Positions 48,274-59,290 of a DNA stretch of 64,000 nucleotides are shown here, in pieces; position 1 is the first letter of the stretch, and every line of letters starts with the position of its first letter. This DNA is from Cantharellus purpuraceus. Taxonomy: Eukaryota > Basidiomycota > Agaricomycetes > Cantharellales > Hydnaceae. The notes beneath the pieces are model-generated. The model did not search any database, was not told the DNA's origin, and saw only the letters and a list, made by a program, of their open reading frames with translations. A program made the position numbers and the translations under genes. The stretch lies in the NCBI GenBank assembly GCA_025174535.1, contig JALBUN010000001.1, positions 2,976,001 through 3,040,000 of the forward strand, given 5' to 3'.

Positions 48274-49597
48274 TCAGACTGCAAATGCGATTGTGACAGT
48301 CGGCGTCTGAGGCTTGGAAGCACTGACAATCAGAAAGCGCCCCCCAGCAGCTACCCATGCACTGAGCATGAAATCCATTATTCGCCAGAGTCCCCCTCTT
48401 GACCTTAAAAACAGTTGGAATCCTGGAAAGACATTGTGGCTAATGTCTTCAATACGGATGTTAGTGTAGCCAATCGATTTGAGCTGGTCCTCATATGTTT
48501 CCAGTGTGATGAGATTCTCGGAGCGCACCGCTAGCAATTTCGATAGCACCATCCGAAGGACGAAAGAAAGTGGTCTAGAAACCGCGAGGTCTGCAAGTGA
48601 GATGCTTCCACCTGGCGCAAGACGAGTGAAGCATTGGCGTAGGAACTCCTCTCGCGTTACAAAGTGATAGGCGCAATCAATTGCAGTGATACTGGTGAAT
48701 TGTGGAGTTGAGGACAATGGGTTAAGCGGGTGGTCATTGCAGTCGGAGCGGAATATCGCATCACCACATAACAATTGGACCTCACATGGGTGCTCGGGAG
48801 CGGATGATTGGTAACTAGAAATACGTTCCATCGAGCGCGTATGTTGTGAAGGAATACTGGTTATGCCAGTCATTGTTGCTGGACGAGGGACTTCTGGATG
48901 GCGAAGATACAAAAGTAGTGAGTCGCCACATGCATGACCGACATCTGCAGACATAGTTAGCTGTTAGAACTTATCGATAAGGTCAAAGACCAACCTAAGA
49001 CGTGACCTCCGGGTAAACACTGGGCAGCCTCGATGACCTTGAGGCCGAGCGCTAGATAATACACATCAGACAATCTAAAATACAATCAATGCCGAAAGGA
49101 AACCTTGGCAAGCGTCAGGAAAAACGTGAGTGTCCTGCATCGATCCATCAATAAGCTCCTTACGCAGTAGACGCATCGTTCACCTTCCAATAGCCCATGT
49201 TAAGCCATTCGGTGTCTGGTTCTACACTTGAATCGGTGTCAGGTCGAACATTCAGACCAATATGGTATGCTCCATAGGGATCCTTAGTTCTCATGAAGCC
49301 GACGGAAAGCAAAATCCCCCCTATGATACTTCCTGCCTGCCAGAAGAGGTCATAGCCTGCGATGTGAAACAAACCAAATTGCATAGCCATGACCAGCATG
49401 GCCATAGAAACCATCCAACCGGCTATCATTATTTTCCAATTGTGTCCAATATCTTTTCTGTGCTGCTGAGTGCCGACAGGACTACTCTCCAACTTTTTTG
49501 TGAAAGCATCCAGGAGCTTCTTGTGCGATCTTTTGAGCATATATATGAGGGGGGGATGGCCGACTGCCGCGGCGGCTACCAAAGCTTCAACAAACAT
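48274..49597 (-). CDS. Membrane-anchored SAM-dependent methyltransferase
   Basis: Exons 49597-49184, 49134-49104, 49051-48995, 48944-48274; 390 aa. The N terminus carries two hydrophobic helices (IMIAGWMVSMAMLVMAMQF and LFWQAGSIIGGILLSVGF), so the enzyme is probably anchored in an internal membrane. A class I methyltransferase fold follows: NMGYWKDTHVFPDACQALGL, motif I LPGGHVLDVGHACGDSLL, TAIDCAYHFVTREEFLRQ, and RLAPGGSISLADLAV. This resembles fungal Erg6/UbiE-like methyltransferases with NMGYWK, but the substrate is unknown. The donor used for intron 1 is GTGAAC at 49183: it gives a 49-nt intron and restores YWKDTHVFPDACQAL, while the more obvious GTAAGG downstream would leave a 29-nt intron. 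There could be one more intron in the long last exon. Confidence 0.82.
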
Positions 49598-49904
49598 TTT
49601 GTAATGTATGGTTTGTCATTACACGAACTCATCACATTTTCCAGAGCAGCAGAATAAATAAATAAGCCATTTAATGTCGGATAATGCGAGGTGGTCAACA
49701 CTAAATAACCCATACAGCCGCACATGTATCGCTGTGTCCCTCTGGTAGGAGAATTTGATATTCACTGCGGTCCATTTGACACGAGGTTAGATCAACTGCA
49801 GAGGTCAATTGGGAGCCACCCCATCTTTAAATGTCTACAGGAGGCATCAGAGCATCCATCGTTGAAGTAGGACATATTGGCACTTGCAGTGTTGATGTTA
49901 TCCC

Positions 49905-50219
49905 CTACACAATTGTCTGTAGTACTGTTTGGCTGGTGCTATACATAGTGTTGTTGCCAAGAGAGCTAGCTGTCTTTGCACTAGAGGGAACAGAGGATGA
50001 AGAAGAAAGGCTGTGGGCATTATTATTGGTTGAGCTCATGTTGAGCCCAGAAATGCCGGCGGCAGTGACCCCGGAAAACGGATGTTCTTCTAGCCTTTCT
50101 CTGAAGGTTTTGAGCGCATGTCGTTTGATGGGACGGGCTCCCCATTCGAGTTGTGTATGAAGTCTGCACGGGCTGGTACTCATGGGGTTGCTGGTCAACC
50201 GTGTACCTTGATTGGTCAT
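49905..50219 (-). CDS. Small Ser/Asn-rich hypothetical protein
   Basis: A single open frame of 104 codons starting MTNQGTRLTSN and ending in a Ser/Thr/Asn-rich tail (SSSSSVPSSAKTASS). The middle (LEWGARPIKRHALKTFRERL) is basic and could be helical. No family is recognised and no splice sites are needed. The opposite strand is also open, so this could be chance. Confidence 0.3.
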   Translation of the reverse strand: MTNQGTRLTSNPMSTSPCRLHTQLEWGARPIKRHALKTFRERLEEHPFSGVTAAGISGLNMSSTNNNAHSLSSSSSVPSSAKTASSLGNNTMYSTSQTVLQTIV

Positions 50220-50408
50220 TGATTGGTCATTGAGGCATGCAATCTCGGGAGCTATTCGTATTTCGCAAACTGCCGAAGAAAATTGCCATATATGGAAAGA
50301 AATGGCCTCATATACGAAACCAAAGCTTTAGCTTTGGTAATCACAAATGGTCTAACAAGAGCATTTGAGTTTACAATGACTGTTTAAAGTTATGGATCGG
50401 GTGTTGAT

Positions 50409-50765
50409 TTAACAGGTCAATTCAATTGCAGCGCCACCGTTTTCAGTAACTTCAACATCATCGCCGACCACCTTCACCCTCCACTCATTTATCAAGGAAG
50501 TACCCCCTGGTGCATTCACTTCAAAGTCGGCGCCATCATCCATAAGCGTAAACCTGACATTATACGCCCATCGCATACCAACCGAAAAACCGAACATTCG
50601 GAGACTATCTGTTATTACATAGACGCGGGGCTCCTTAGGACTCTGATGGACGGCGACGACCAACGGGTTCAGGCGAGCTAGGGATGTAGGATCATATAGC
50701 ACCGCTAGAGCACTGGATAGGGGTGCATGGATGGTCTTGGATGTTGTCACCGTATAGGAGAACAT
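50409..50765 (-). CDS. Short DUF7053-like (START-like fold) protein
   Basis: Single-exon frame of 118 aa beginning MFSYTVTTSKTIHAPLSSAL. The pattern of a lipid- or ligand-binding START/polyketide-cyclase-like fold is visible: ALAVLYDPTSLARLNPLV, VYVITDSLRMFGF, WAYNVRFTLMDDGADFEV, and NEWRVKVVGDDVEVTENGG. This matches what I know of fungal DUF7053 proteins, but those usually continue with another 40-60 residues including a long C-terminal helix. Here the frame stops soon after VTENGGAAIELTC and I find no splice donor leading to a further exon. It is either a short member or a truncated copy. Confidence 0.6.
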   Translation of the reverse strand: MFSYTVTTSKTIHAPLSSALAVLYDPTSLARLNPLVVAVHQSPKEPRVYVITDSLRMFGFSVGMRWAYNVRFTLMDDGADFEVNAPGGTSLINEWRVKVVGDDVEVTENGGAAIELTC

Positions 50766-51156
50766 GGTAAATTCCTGTGCTTGCGAGGATGTAATTTGTT
50801 TATTAAGCCTTATTATTAAGCTTGATTACCTATGAATGAATATTCTTAACCGTAACTGACGTTACCTTAGAACTTAGGTGCTTCTACAGAACAAACACTA
50901 CTAGTAGAGCATCCCAGCGCGGTGTACTCAATGGAACTGACTCCATTTGTTTCGAAACTCCTACTTCCTGGATAAATTCACTGCTACAGAGTACTTTTGT
51001 GTCGCTCTACAGATGGACATAAAACACAGGCCCGCCAACACAGCAGAATGGGTATAAGATGGGGACGTACAGATAGGAATGGCTTACTCATACAGGAGAT
51101 TGCTGACATCCAGAACATACTGAAAACTCTAGTTTTTAGACCAACTCTCCCACTAT

Positions 51157-52573
51157 CTAACCATCGACACCTTCTTCCGTGACAGGTAGTCCATCGCCCA
51201 GTCCCGTTTCGCCGATTACATAGCGCAGGACGTCGCTAAGGGTAATAATGCCTAGCAGTCGGCCCTTACGACCGCCTTCTACTTCCCCCTAGAAAATATA
51301 ATTGCTAACACGGCTTACGGAGATGATAGCTACACTTACCTCTCCCTCGACAACAACCAGTCGATGAACTCTCCGTTTTCCGATGAGGGCGAGTAGTGTC
51401 GCGAGCGAATCGTTGGCGCTGCAAACAACAACACCTGGAAAATCAGGTGACCGTTGAGATAACGCGCTAGATATGTCGAAATCTAGTGAATGATAGGCTC
51501 CAACTCGAACGAGGGTCTGAAGTGGGTCGTTAGTGTGGAGGACAAGGAATATAAGCAGACCCACAATGACGTCTACAGTCTCATATAAGTTGATAACCAC
51601 GCCATCTTTATCTAGTATTGGTACGGCTGAAATGCCTCGTTCACTAAACATGTGTACAACATCAAACACTGTTGTAGACATTGTTGCCCAACAAATTGGG
51701 TGGTAAGGATTTTCGGGGGTTGGCGTCACATATGTTCCAATGTTGAGTTTGCGTAGGGGAAGATGGAGTCCTGTTATCTCCTTGCACTGTTCCAGCCAGA
51801 AATCAATCATGAGAAAGGAAGTGCGGTGCAGGGCAAGGAAATGAAACAGACATTGATTGCAATGAACTTGAGCAACCTATACTGAGTCAACACCGATATA
51901 ACGGCTTCATCGCCCGTGCTGTTGTCTGCATCGAGTAATGGTAGGCGACGAGCATGGGTTTTAATGAGCATCTGACACGCCTCGAAGAGCGGCTGCATCG
52001 GATGTATTGATAGAAGAGGAGGTGGCGGCACATGAAGTCTTCGTTCGATTTCTAACGAATATATGTATTCAGCAAGCGCGCGACATGAACAATGCAGTCA
52101 AGTCTACCTCGGAGAGATTCTAGCCTGAACTCTTCGACCTCTGCAGCCGCAACATCGTATGAAGAGATTAAGTAGTAATACTGAATGAGATGTATGATGT
52201 CAGAGACTGTGAGCATGCCAGCAAAGGTCCGTTGCTCGCTGTTCCATAACGGCGCAGAGACGACGCCTGCAATGGGTAGCGTCAACAGAAAAACAGCGGA
52301 GTAAACCAACCACCAACCATTGTGAAGTAAGCAACTTAGTGCCTTTTTCACCTCGAGCTTTGTGTCAAGAACAATGACTCGAGAGCTCAGAGGGAATACA
52401 TCGTAGGAACTCCTCCCTCGCAAAAATAGGCGAATGGTTTGCAAGGCAGCATCATGTGTCTCCTGTGTTTGCACTGGCGGTAGGTGGGAGGGTGCGCGGT
52501 TTCTTCGTGTTGAGACCCTACGTCGCATCGTCGTGGGCGACGTTGTTGGGCTGAGAGGTGCGGCTGTGGACAT
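51157..52573 (-). CDS. SNF4: AMPK/SNF1 gamma subunit Snf4
   Basis: Nucleotide-sensing regulatory subunit of the SNF1/AMPK kinase. Exons 52573-52318, 52266-52108, 52051-51852, 51786-51565, 51516-51340, 51288-51157; 381 aa. Four CBS motifs can be followed: SSYDVFPLSSRVIVLDTKL with VVSAPLWNSEQRTFAGMLT, then LLSIHPMQPLFEACQML with RRLPLLDAD, then STTVFDVVHMFSERGISAVP, then LATLLALIGKRRVHRLVVVE with LLGIITLSDVLRYVIG. RVGAYHSLDFDISSAL is another family landmark. The N terminus (about 45 residues) is Pro, Ser and Thr-rich. Its start codon lies only 45 bp from the divergent SSH4-like start. Confidence 0.93.
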
Positions 52574-52618
52574 GATACCCGTTGCATTTCAAAGTCCGAC
52601 GTTGTCACGATTCTGACC

Positions 52619-54711
52619 ATGTCAACTATCACACCGAGCGTGCCCATCGTACGAGATGGTGAGCGCACACAATACTCCAGGCTAGCAGATTGGATAGTTG
52701 GGCTCCCCGCCGTCGGCTCCAGGAAGATCACCGGTCGGCGACTAGTTGGCGTAGGGAGCCTGGAGAACGACAACGCAAGGATGCAGCCACCGCAAGGCGA
52801 CCAGGATGCTCTCTTGGTTCTTCTACCGCTACTCATCGTCCTCAGCACATTCTTATTCCTACTTCTACTCTTCCTTGTTTGCGTCCTGTTGCTCCGGAAA
52901 CGTCGAGGGATCCTTCTCAGGGATAATGATGGACCAGTTGATATGGGCCGAGAAGAGCTCATCGATGGAGAGGGTGGTTTTGAAGGCGTAGAAACCCGGT
53001 GGCTAGAGTCAGTCGACGAGGAGAGTCGGAGGTCTTATCTAAAAGCCAAAGGTAAGATGACCTTTGACAATAATGACTTATCTGAAAGCCAACATGCGTT
53101 CTAGACTTCCAGACGCAGAGTCCTCCAAACTCCATGCCCACAGATATAACACTTTCCCAGTTTTTGGCAATACAAGAGAAAGGTGTCTCTGCTTGGTCTT
53201 TCGAGCCAGATTATGAGGTCCTACCGTCATTACTCGTCCATTCTCGCACAGAGCTTACTTTCCTCCCGGATCCATCCTCCTCCTCATCTGTTCAATCTAA
53301 TCTCCCTCTTCCGAAACTCAACGAAGTTTATTATTGGGAAGTCAAGATGTTTGATCTCCCGACTACCACAAACGTATCCGTGGGCTTGGCAACGAAGCCG
53401 TATCCATCCTTCCGACTACCAGGCCATAATCGATTCTCTGTCGCATACCATTCTAGCGGGGACAAGTCTCATAATTATCCTTTCACACAAGCGACTTTCG
53501 GTCCTGCACTCAAAGAGGGTGACGTACTGGGCGTTGGGTATCGCCCAAGAAGTGGGACCGTGTTCTTTACACGTAATGGCCGCAAACTTGAGGACGCCTT
53601 CGTTGGATTGACCAAATGGAACCTTTTCCCTACAGTTGGGGCTGATGGTCCGTGCAGTGTGCACGTCAATCTCGGGCAGTCTGGGTTTGTATTTATTGAA
53701 GCTAACGTGAAGAAGTGGGGGTTAGCGCCCAGTATAGGCACGCTCGCTCCACCTCCTGCTTATGGTGCCGAGAGAGGCAGTATTCTGCTTGAGGCGGGTG
53801 GCGAACGTCGTAGATCGTCTACGCCTTCGCCTGTCACAGATATTCCGTCCAGTTCCTTTGGGATGCCTGCACGGAGGGCACATCGTTCTCGCCGTCCAAA
53901 GCCTTCTGGGAATGAAACTAGCCTACCCCCACAGTCATCACCATTGCGTGAGACGTCTATCGCACCTACCCCTCTCACACCTCCGCCTGTCACCCCCATT
54001 GCGGACGGGGTTGAAAGATCGTCTTATATTTCTCCCGCAGACGTTGAAGAGAGTCGAGGCTCCCATCTTCCTTCCACCCCTCCTGCAACTTCCTCATCAA
54101 ACTCGGCAAATAGTTCGCGCTCGTCCTCGCACACAACAGTGCGCTCTCAGTCCCGAAGTCGTGTACCCGAGTTACAACTCTCTGAGTCAAGCAATCATGA
54201 TGCAGATTCTTCCGACCCTGATTCCCCTCATCAGACGCCAAATCCACCCACCCCTAATCAATCTGACATCCATATGCATCCCATCTCTGGTCGCAACACA
54301 CCTATCACGGATGTGGGTAATCGTAACGAAAGGAGGGCATCTGCACGAAATGCATCAGACTCTGATCCATCACTAATTGCTGCCGTCCATCGAAATCGAC
54401 GGAAGGATAATGCAGCCCTAGCCAGATCACGCTTATCTGCCACGCTAAATTTAAGGAATAATCGCCAAACAGATGCAGGCAGGAGTGAGCCCCCTGCGTA
54501 CTCGCCGTTGGACGCTTTCCGTGATCCTGATGGTTTACGTCTTGATCTGCCAGCCGAAGTCATCGCAGCCGCACTTGAGGGACCTTCTGGATCAGCTGCG
54601 GCCCGATATGAGACTCAGACAGCAAATACAACAATTTCTTTGCCCTCGGGACCACAGCATACTACCTCGGGTCAGCATCATGGAAGCTCGCGGAGGTCAA
54701 GAAGGTCTTAA
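52619..54711 (+). CDS. SSH4: SSH4-like SPRY-domain Rsp5 adaptor
   Basis: Membrane adaptor of the Ssh4/Ear1 type that brings the ubiquitin ligase Rsp5 to vacuolar or endosomal cargo. Two exons, 52619-53051 and 53105-54711; 679 aa. One transmembrane helix at about residues 64-91 (VLLPLLIVLSTFLFLLLLF) followed by KRRG, then a SPRY domain at about 217-349: NEVYYWEVKMFDLPTTTNVS, VGLATKPYPSFRLPG, GDVLGVGYRPRSGTVFFTRN, FPTVGADGPCSVHVNLGQ. PPxY-type motifs for WW domains occur after the SPRY domain (PPPAYGA) and near the C terminus (PPAYSPL). The rest is Ser, Pro and Arg-rich. An alternative start at 52781 (MQPPQGD) would remove 54 residues and widen the gap to SNF4. Confidence 0.85.
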
Positions 54712-55852
54712 TTTTGTACCAGTCATGGGGATTTCTCACTGTATAACCCAGCGTGTTTTCTTGCAAAGCCGCCTCGTGTTTATTTATGCATAGCAATAAG
54801 TATAAGTTACTAAAGAAACATACCCAGCTTAGATTCTCTTGGAGCCCTGACTCAGTCCAGCGAAAATAAATCAATTTCTTCCGTAGGTATTATCACCGCT
54901 CCCCACCGCCTTCGACGTGTAAAGTGCGCTAAACAGACTTTCATATAATTAGAGTGTTAAGACCTTGAGCTCGTGTTGGGGGAGGTTATTTTGTTCCCAC
55001 GCGGTCATTCTAAGTTGTTTGTTTACTCTGCAGAGAGGTAGTTGTATATCGTCAAACACTATCTGGGATTCGCTAGTACGCGCATGATGCACGTTTAGTG
55101 CTCTCTTCCTTGTCACTGTACCTGTCGAGCAAAATCGGCTTATCAACTGTATAGTGTGATGATTGGTCCATCGATCCCCGACATTAGGTACTTCCACGAA
55201 ACTTCACAATGTGTGACTTGGCCAAGTGCTTATCCTGCCAACCAGTAATGAGGCTTCCGACGTCGCCCGTGTGCCCCACTACGTTCTTGCATGACATTCA
55301 ATCAAGATGGTATGTGCCACACACAAATCGAGTTCGTGATTCATCAACTTCTTTGTTCGCTGTGACAATTAATCTGAGTTGTCATGCATCAAGTGGTCAT
55401 GCTGCGTCAGCACCGGCCCGTGGTTCCTTCCTCGTGGGCAATAGTATTGTCCAAAGTGGAGTGAGAGTAGAATGCGTGAGTTGACGTTGATGGTTCACAG
55501 TCCACATAAGGTTCAGTGAGTGCTTCCGCTGTCATATCTATGCAGGTATGCACAGCCTGCTGCAGTGCTTTGCTGCTTAACTTATACTGCCTCGCATTTC
55601 AGGGCTCACCTATTGTAGGTGATTTTCAATCATACTTTCACATCAATCCATGCTGTATACATAACATAATGAAATCACAGCATCCTCTTGATATCGAGGC
55701 GTGGGATGTCACGTCAATCTAGTCCATGGCATCTTGGCATAGTTGTAGATCATCTGTCAAAGGCTGCATGCCTGGGCGTGAACAGTGCTTTATGAATCCA
55801 TGCTGGTAAGTCTTTGAGTCTTCCACCCTCTGGTCCTCTCCCTTGAGCCGAC
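54712..55852. other. SSH4-like / DUF6533 intergenic region
   Basis: About 1.1 kb with only short frames and no recognisable block. No trace of the DUF6533 family that begins to the right. The 3' UTR of the SSH4-like gene and the promoter of the next gene must lie here. Confidence 0.5.
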
Positions 55853-57722
55853 ATGTCCATTGTAGATGGCATATTGAATGCCATAGTCCCCCCACTCATC
55901 GCATTACGAGTGACGGAGGTAAGACTCAACCTTCCTCTGATTCCTGCTATTAGAGTCTAATCGTGCTGGTTTCAGTACACGATCGGTGAGATGGACCTGG
56001 TCTCAAGCATGAGTTCTGTTGATCCTTGAGCATCGTAGTGGCCTGTGGAGGACTCTTGGTATAATATTCGCTCAACAGCTATTGTATAATGGTGTTGATG
56101 GGTTTCCAGGTGTACGAGTACTTCCTGACACTCGATCGGGAGGTTTGTGTTGATTCAAAATTTGTTATGCGCACTGATCAGTTGCGCAAGGTGTATTACG
56201 TCTGGGGATCCAAATGGTCTGTTGGGAAGATAATTTTCATCCTGAATAGGTATAGCCCCGTCGTTGACACAGTGTTAGCCATGTACAGTCAGTGATGAAC
56301 CTTGTTAGTCAGTATGATATACGCTGACATCCATAACAGCCCTCACCGGTGTGAAGGACCCAAATGTATTGTCATGCAGCCTCCTTATATATTCCTTTGT
56401 CTGATATGATGTCTCAGAGCTGCCCTTTACTAACCAGTGCAACTGCATGTAGGATCCATATATATATACATTCATGGGGTTTCTGTCTGATGTTGCACTC
56501 CGTTGTAGGGACGTTCATGGCAGGAATGTATATCTCTGAAAGTAAGATAATGATGGCTGAGATCAATGTATACCTGATCAACGTTCATAACCAGTCATCC
56601 TTGCAATGCGGACATATGCTATTTGGGGCGCACGTCGATCCATTCTGGTGTTCCTCGTCAGTTTCACTCTGGTGAGTTCATTTTTCTAGTTTTTTAACGG
56701 CATAATTGAACCAACAATTTTTCTAGGTCGTCTTTGCTTCGGGCCTTGTCCTCATGTGGCGATTCTTAAACGCGTTAACCTGTGCGTGAGCCGGTTTCAA
56801 ATCTTATTTCTCTTTTTATTCAGGGAAAAACAAAGTCGTCCAAATCCCCCTTTTTCTCGAATCCCTGGGACTTGGGATCGCGTGTGCGCCAGTGTCAGCT
56901 CCTGGTAAGGTGCCATTTGAATTTTTGGTATTCATGGTGAATCAAGCAGGTGCGATCTATTTGTATGCTCGTTTGTCCAAGAAGTATCCTGAAAACACAC
57001 CTTGCAGTGATCGCAATCTTGACACTCTACCGTGGGCTGCGACAATACCGTGTCAGTAAGAATCCAATGGTGGTGACAATGTTCCATGATGGTGAGCGCA
57101 ATCAATATTTCAAACACCTCGTCGCCGATCATGGAATTCATCGCACAATAGGATTGTTGTATTACATCTACACGCTAGGTTGGTGTGACTACTTGTCGTC
57201 TACTATGGACGTATCCAAACCCAATTATTTAGTTCTCTCCATCGCTAATGTTGCCGTGGCATTAGCGGCACCGGTATGAGCCTTTCTGCCACAGCACCGG
57301 TATTCAATGTGCTGATATATTCTTGCCCCACAAGGTGCAATATGGGATTGTACTCGAGCTGTAAGCCATTCGTACTGTCATCAGAGGGCTTGAAGACCAT
57401 CTATTACCACAGACCGCTTCGCGTGGTGAGCAGCATCTGCTGCACGCGGGTGCTTTTGAACATCCGGGGTGCCTATTTCACTCCTAACGAACCAAGTCAT
57501 GACGGTGCTACCGGGGATGAGAAACAGTCAAGTTTTGGGTGGGGGTCACTGTCAAGGACCAGTGGGACAGCTAGCACGACAGCTGTTCCCTCGGACTCCG
57601 AACAGTCGGGGGAAAGAAGAAATAGTGGATGGACATGGGACGATGGGGTGTCACACCCATCTACGCGGTTATCACTAAGACCTATAAGCCCTTTTCAATG
57701 CGACATACCTGACGTTGTCTAA
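55853..57722 (+). CDS. DUF6533 seven-helix membrane protein, copy A
   Basis: Member of the Agaricomycete-expanded DUF6533 family of receptor-like multi-pass membrane proteins; function unknown. Fifteen exons: 55853-55918, 55976-55985, 56039-56058, 56110-56142, 56191-56287, 56340-56365, 56418-56541, 56595-56671, 56727-56781, 56824-56949, 57008-57091, 57152-57178, 57233-57273, 57335-57360, 57413-57722; 373 aa. The DUF6533 signature EYTIVACGGLLVYEYFLTLD then YVWGSKWSVGKIIFILNRYS is rebuilt from five exons, two of only 10 and 20 nt. Later blocks: ISEIILAMRTYAIWGARR, VIAILTLYRGLRQY, LLYYIYTLVLSIANVAVAL, CCTRVLLNIRGAYF. The cytoplasmic tail of about 90 residues is Ser-rich. Exon 10 is the least certain, since it contains a possible extra donor (GTAAGG). 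Confidence 0.85.
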
Positions 57723-59290
57723 TTTATATATATATCGCAAGCGAGCTGCGACGCACTTCCTTATGTGAACCTCCTGTTCCAAAACGTCACCAAACCGGTT
57801 GAATATGTATGCACTCTCGAAAGCTAGCATCAATGCATGTCTTAACTACACTTATGGAGTAAGACCACTCGTTTCATTCTACAATATCCTAAGTTTGGCT
57901 CCGGCTAAGACTAGTTGATCAATTACCTTGACAATATCGCCAGCCTTGATGGAGACGGGATGGAGACATTGTGTGTTGGAGAGGTTGTGCTCAACCTCAT
58001 GCCGGAAGAAATGGCGCTGGGGAGGGGTTGCGCCTCGTTCCGATGATACACCTCTGACATAGGGCAACTGTGTATCGTCGAATGAAGACAGGTTAATAAT
58101 GTATTAGCGCCACAATTCCGGTGGTATAGCACTTGATGCTTCGAAATTCCAGGGAGAGAGCTCAAGAAGTGGTTGGAATTGTAGTGGCATAAAACATGTC
58201 AAAGGACTCACTACTCTGCCTGAGCGAGGGCATGCACTCCTCATGGGCTATGAAGTTTTAAAGCTAACTACACCTGATGCGTCTCAAGCCCCTCCTGCAG
58301 TATGATGCAAGATAGCTCTTGAAAGAGATACTCGAGTGCAAGCTGGCAAGGGGAGAACGCCCAGCTTCCGACGCTTAGCAGGCTGTCCGCAGGACTGCGC
58401 GTGCGCCATGTGATCATAAACGTCGACTCTGGGAAAGAAATGTATTCAGTGAAGGTAAATGCAGATCTTGCGCCCGAATTCAAGCGCTTGTGCCGCCTTG
58501 TACAGCAACTTATGTATTGTAAGGTTACCACTGCCAGGATCCAAATCCGAACTCGAGATGTATATAATGAGGCCATATATATGGAAGAGGGAAGTGTGAA
58601 AAAAATGAAACTGAAGTAAGTGAAAACCCTAGGAGGCGTGGACGGTGCATCTATGACACAGCTTCCTGCCATTAATTATACTGGACAAATTTGAAACGCA
58701 AGTGTCAACTTGACAGTGCGCGCAGAAATGCAAGGGAATAAACCATGGGTGCTCGCACTCAACTAGAAGTGGTGTGAGGAAGTAAGTCCCGTTCGGAAAT
58801 CCGGCTGGAGGCGAGCAGCATCGTAGATATGGCCATGACAGTCGATCTTCCCCATCATTGTGTCCAGTCGCTTGTTGACAGGGGTATTTATGTAAATGGA
58901 TAAGCGCCGAAGAGTTCACGTAAGTTGTGGCAATTGTGTATTCGACCTAAACCAATTCGGCCACATCTATCTGTGACCTGTTCTCAAAGCCAAATTTCAA
59001 AAAAGGGTAAAACGATATTCTGGCATTAACCTGGTGGGAAACCTCAAAATTAGAAGCTAAACAATCTGAGCGCTGAAGCGCTGATGGTTCACGCGGTGGT
59101 ACCGCTCTTGAGATCTTGAGACCCCAGCCTCATGATGTAATATTCTGCTTCTTGACTCGCTCAACCTGATCGCCTCAGTCTCCAAACCGTTCGTATCCTA
59201 ACCGATCATTTGGGTTGGGCGTATCAGCGCTTTGAACGGACTATGCGACTAGTGGCTCTATGAATTCGTCACTGTTCTCTCAGAGCACTC
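57723..59290. other. Spacer between DUF6533 copies
   Basis: About 1.6 kb. Overlapping frames on both strands at 57879-58672 (for example a minus-strand frame containing SPADSLLSVGSWAFSPCQLA, and another frame with a KRRK cluster) suggest a decayed or small spliced gene. No single model is favoured by splice sites and no family is recognised. Confidence 0.4.

Noticed and set aside
49154..49172. Intron 1 of the methyltransferase gene starting at the obvious GTAAGG
   Set aside because: It would be only 29 nt and shift frame; the GTGAAC donor upstream gives a 49-nt intron and the conserved YWKDTHVFPDAC.
16870..54711. Possible ubiquitin-related cluster (UBR1, APC11, CSN7, SSH4-like)
   Set aside because: The genes are separated by many unrelated housekeeping genes and belong to different pathways; their presence is expected by chance.
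58268..58672. 134-codon minus-strand frame between the DUF6533 copies
   Set aside because: Competing frames on both strands are equally open and no splice model or family supports one of them.
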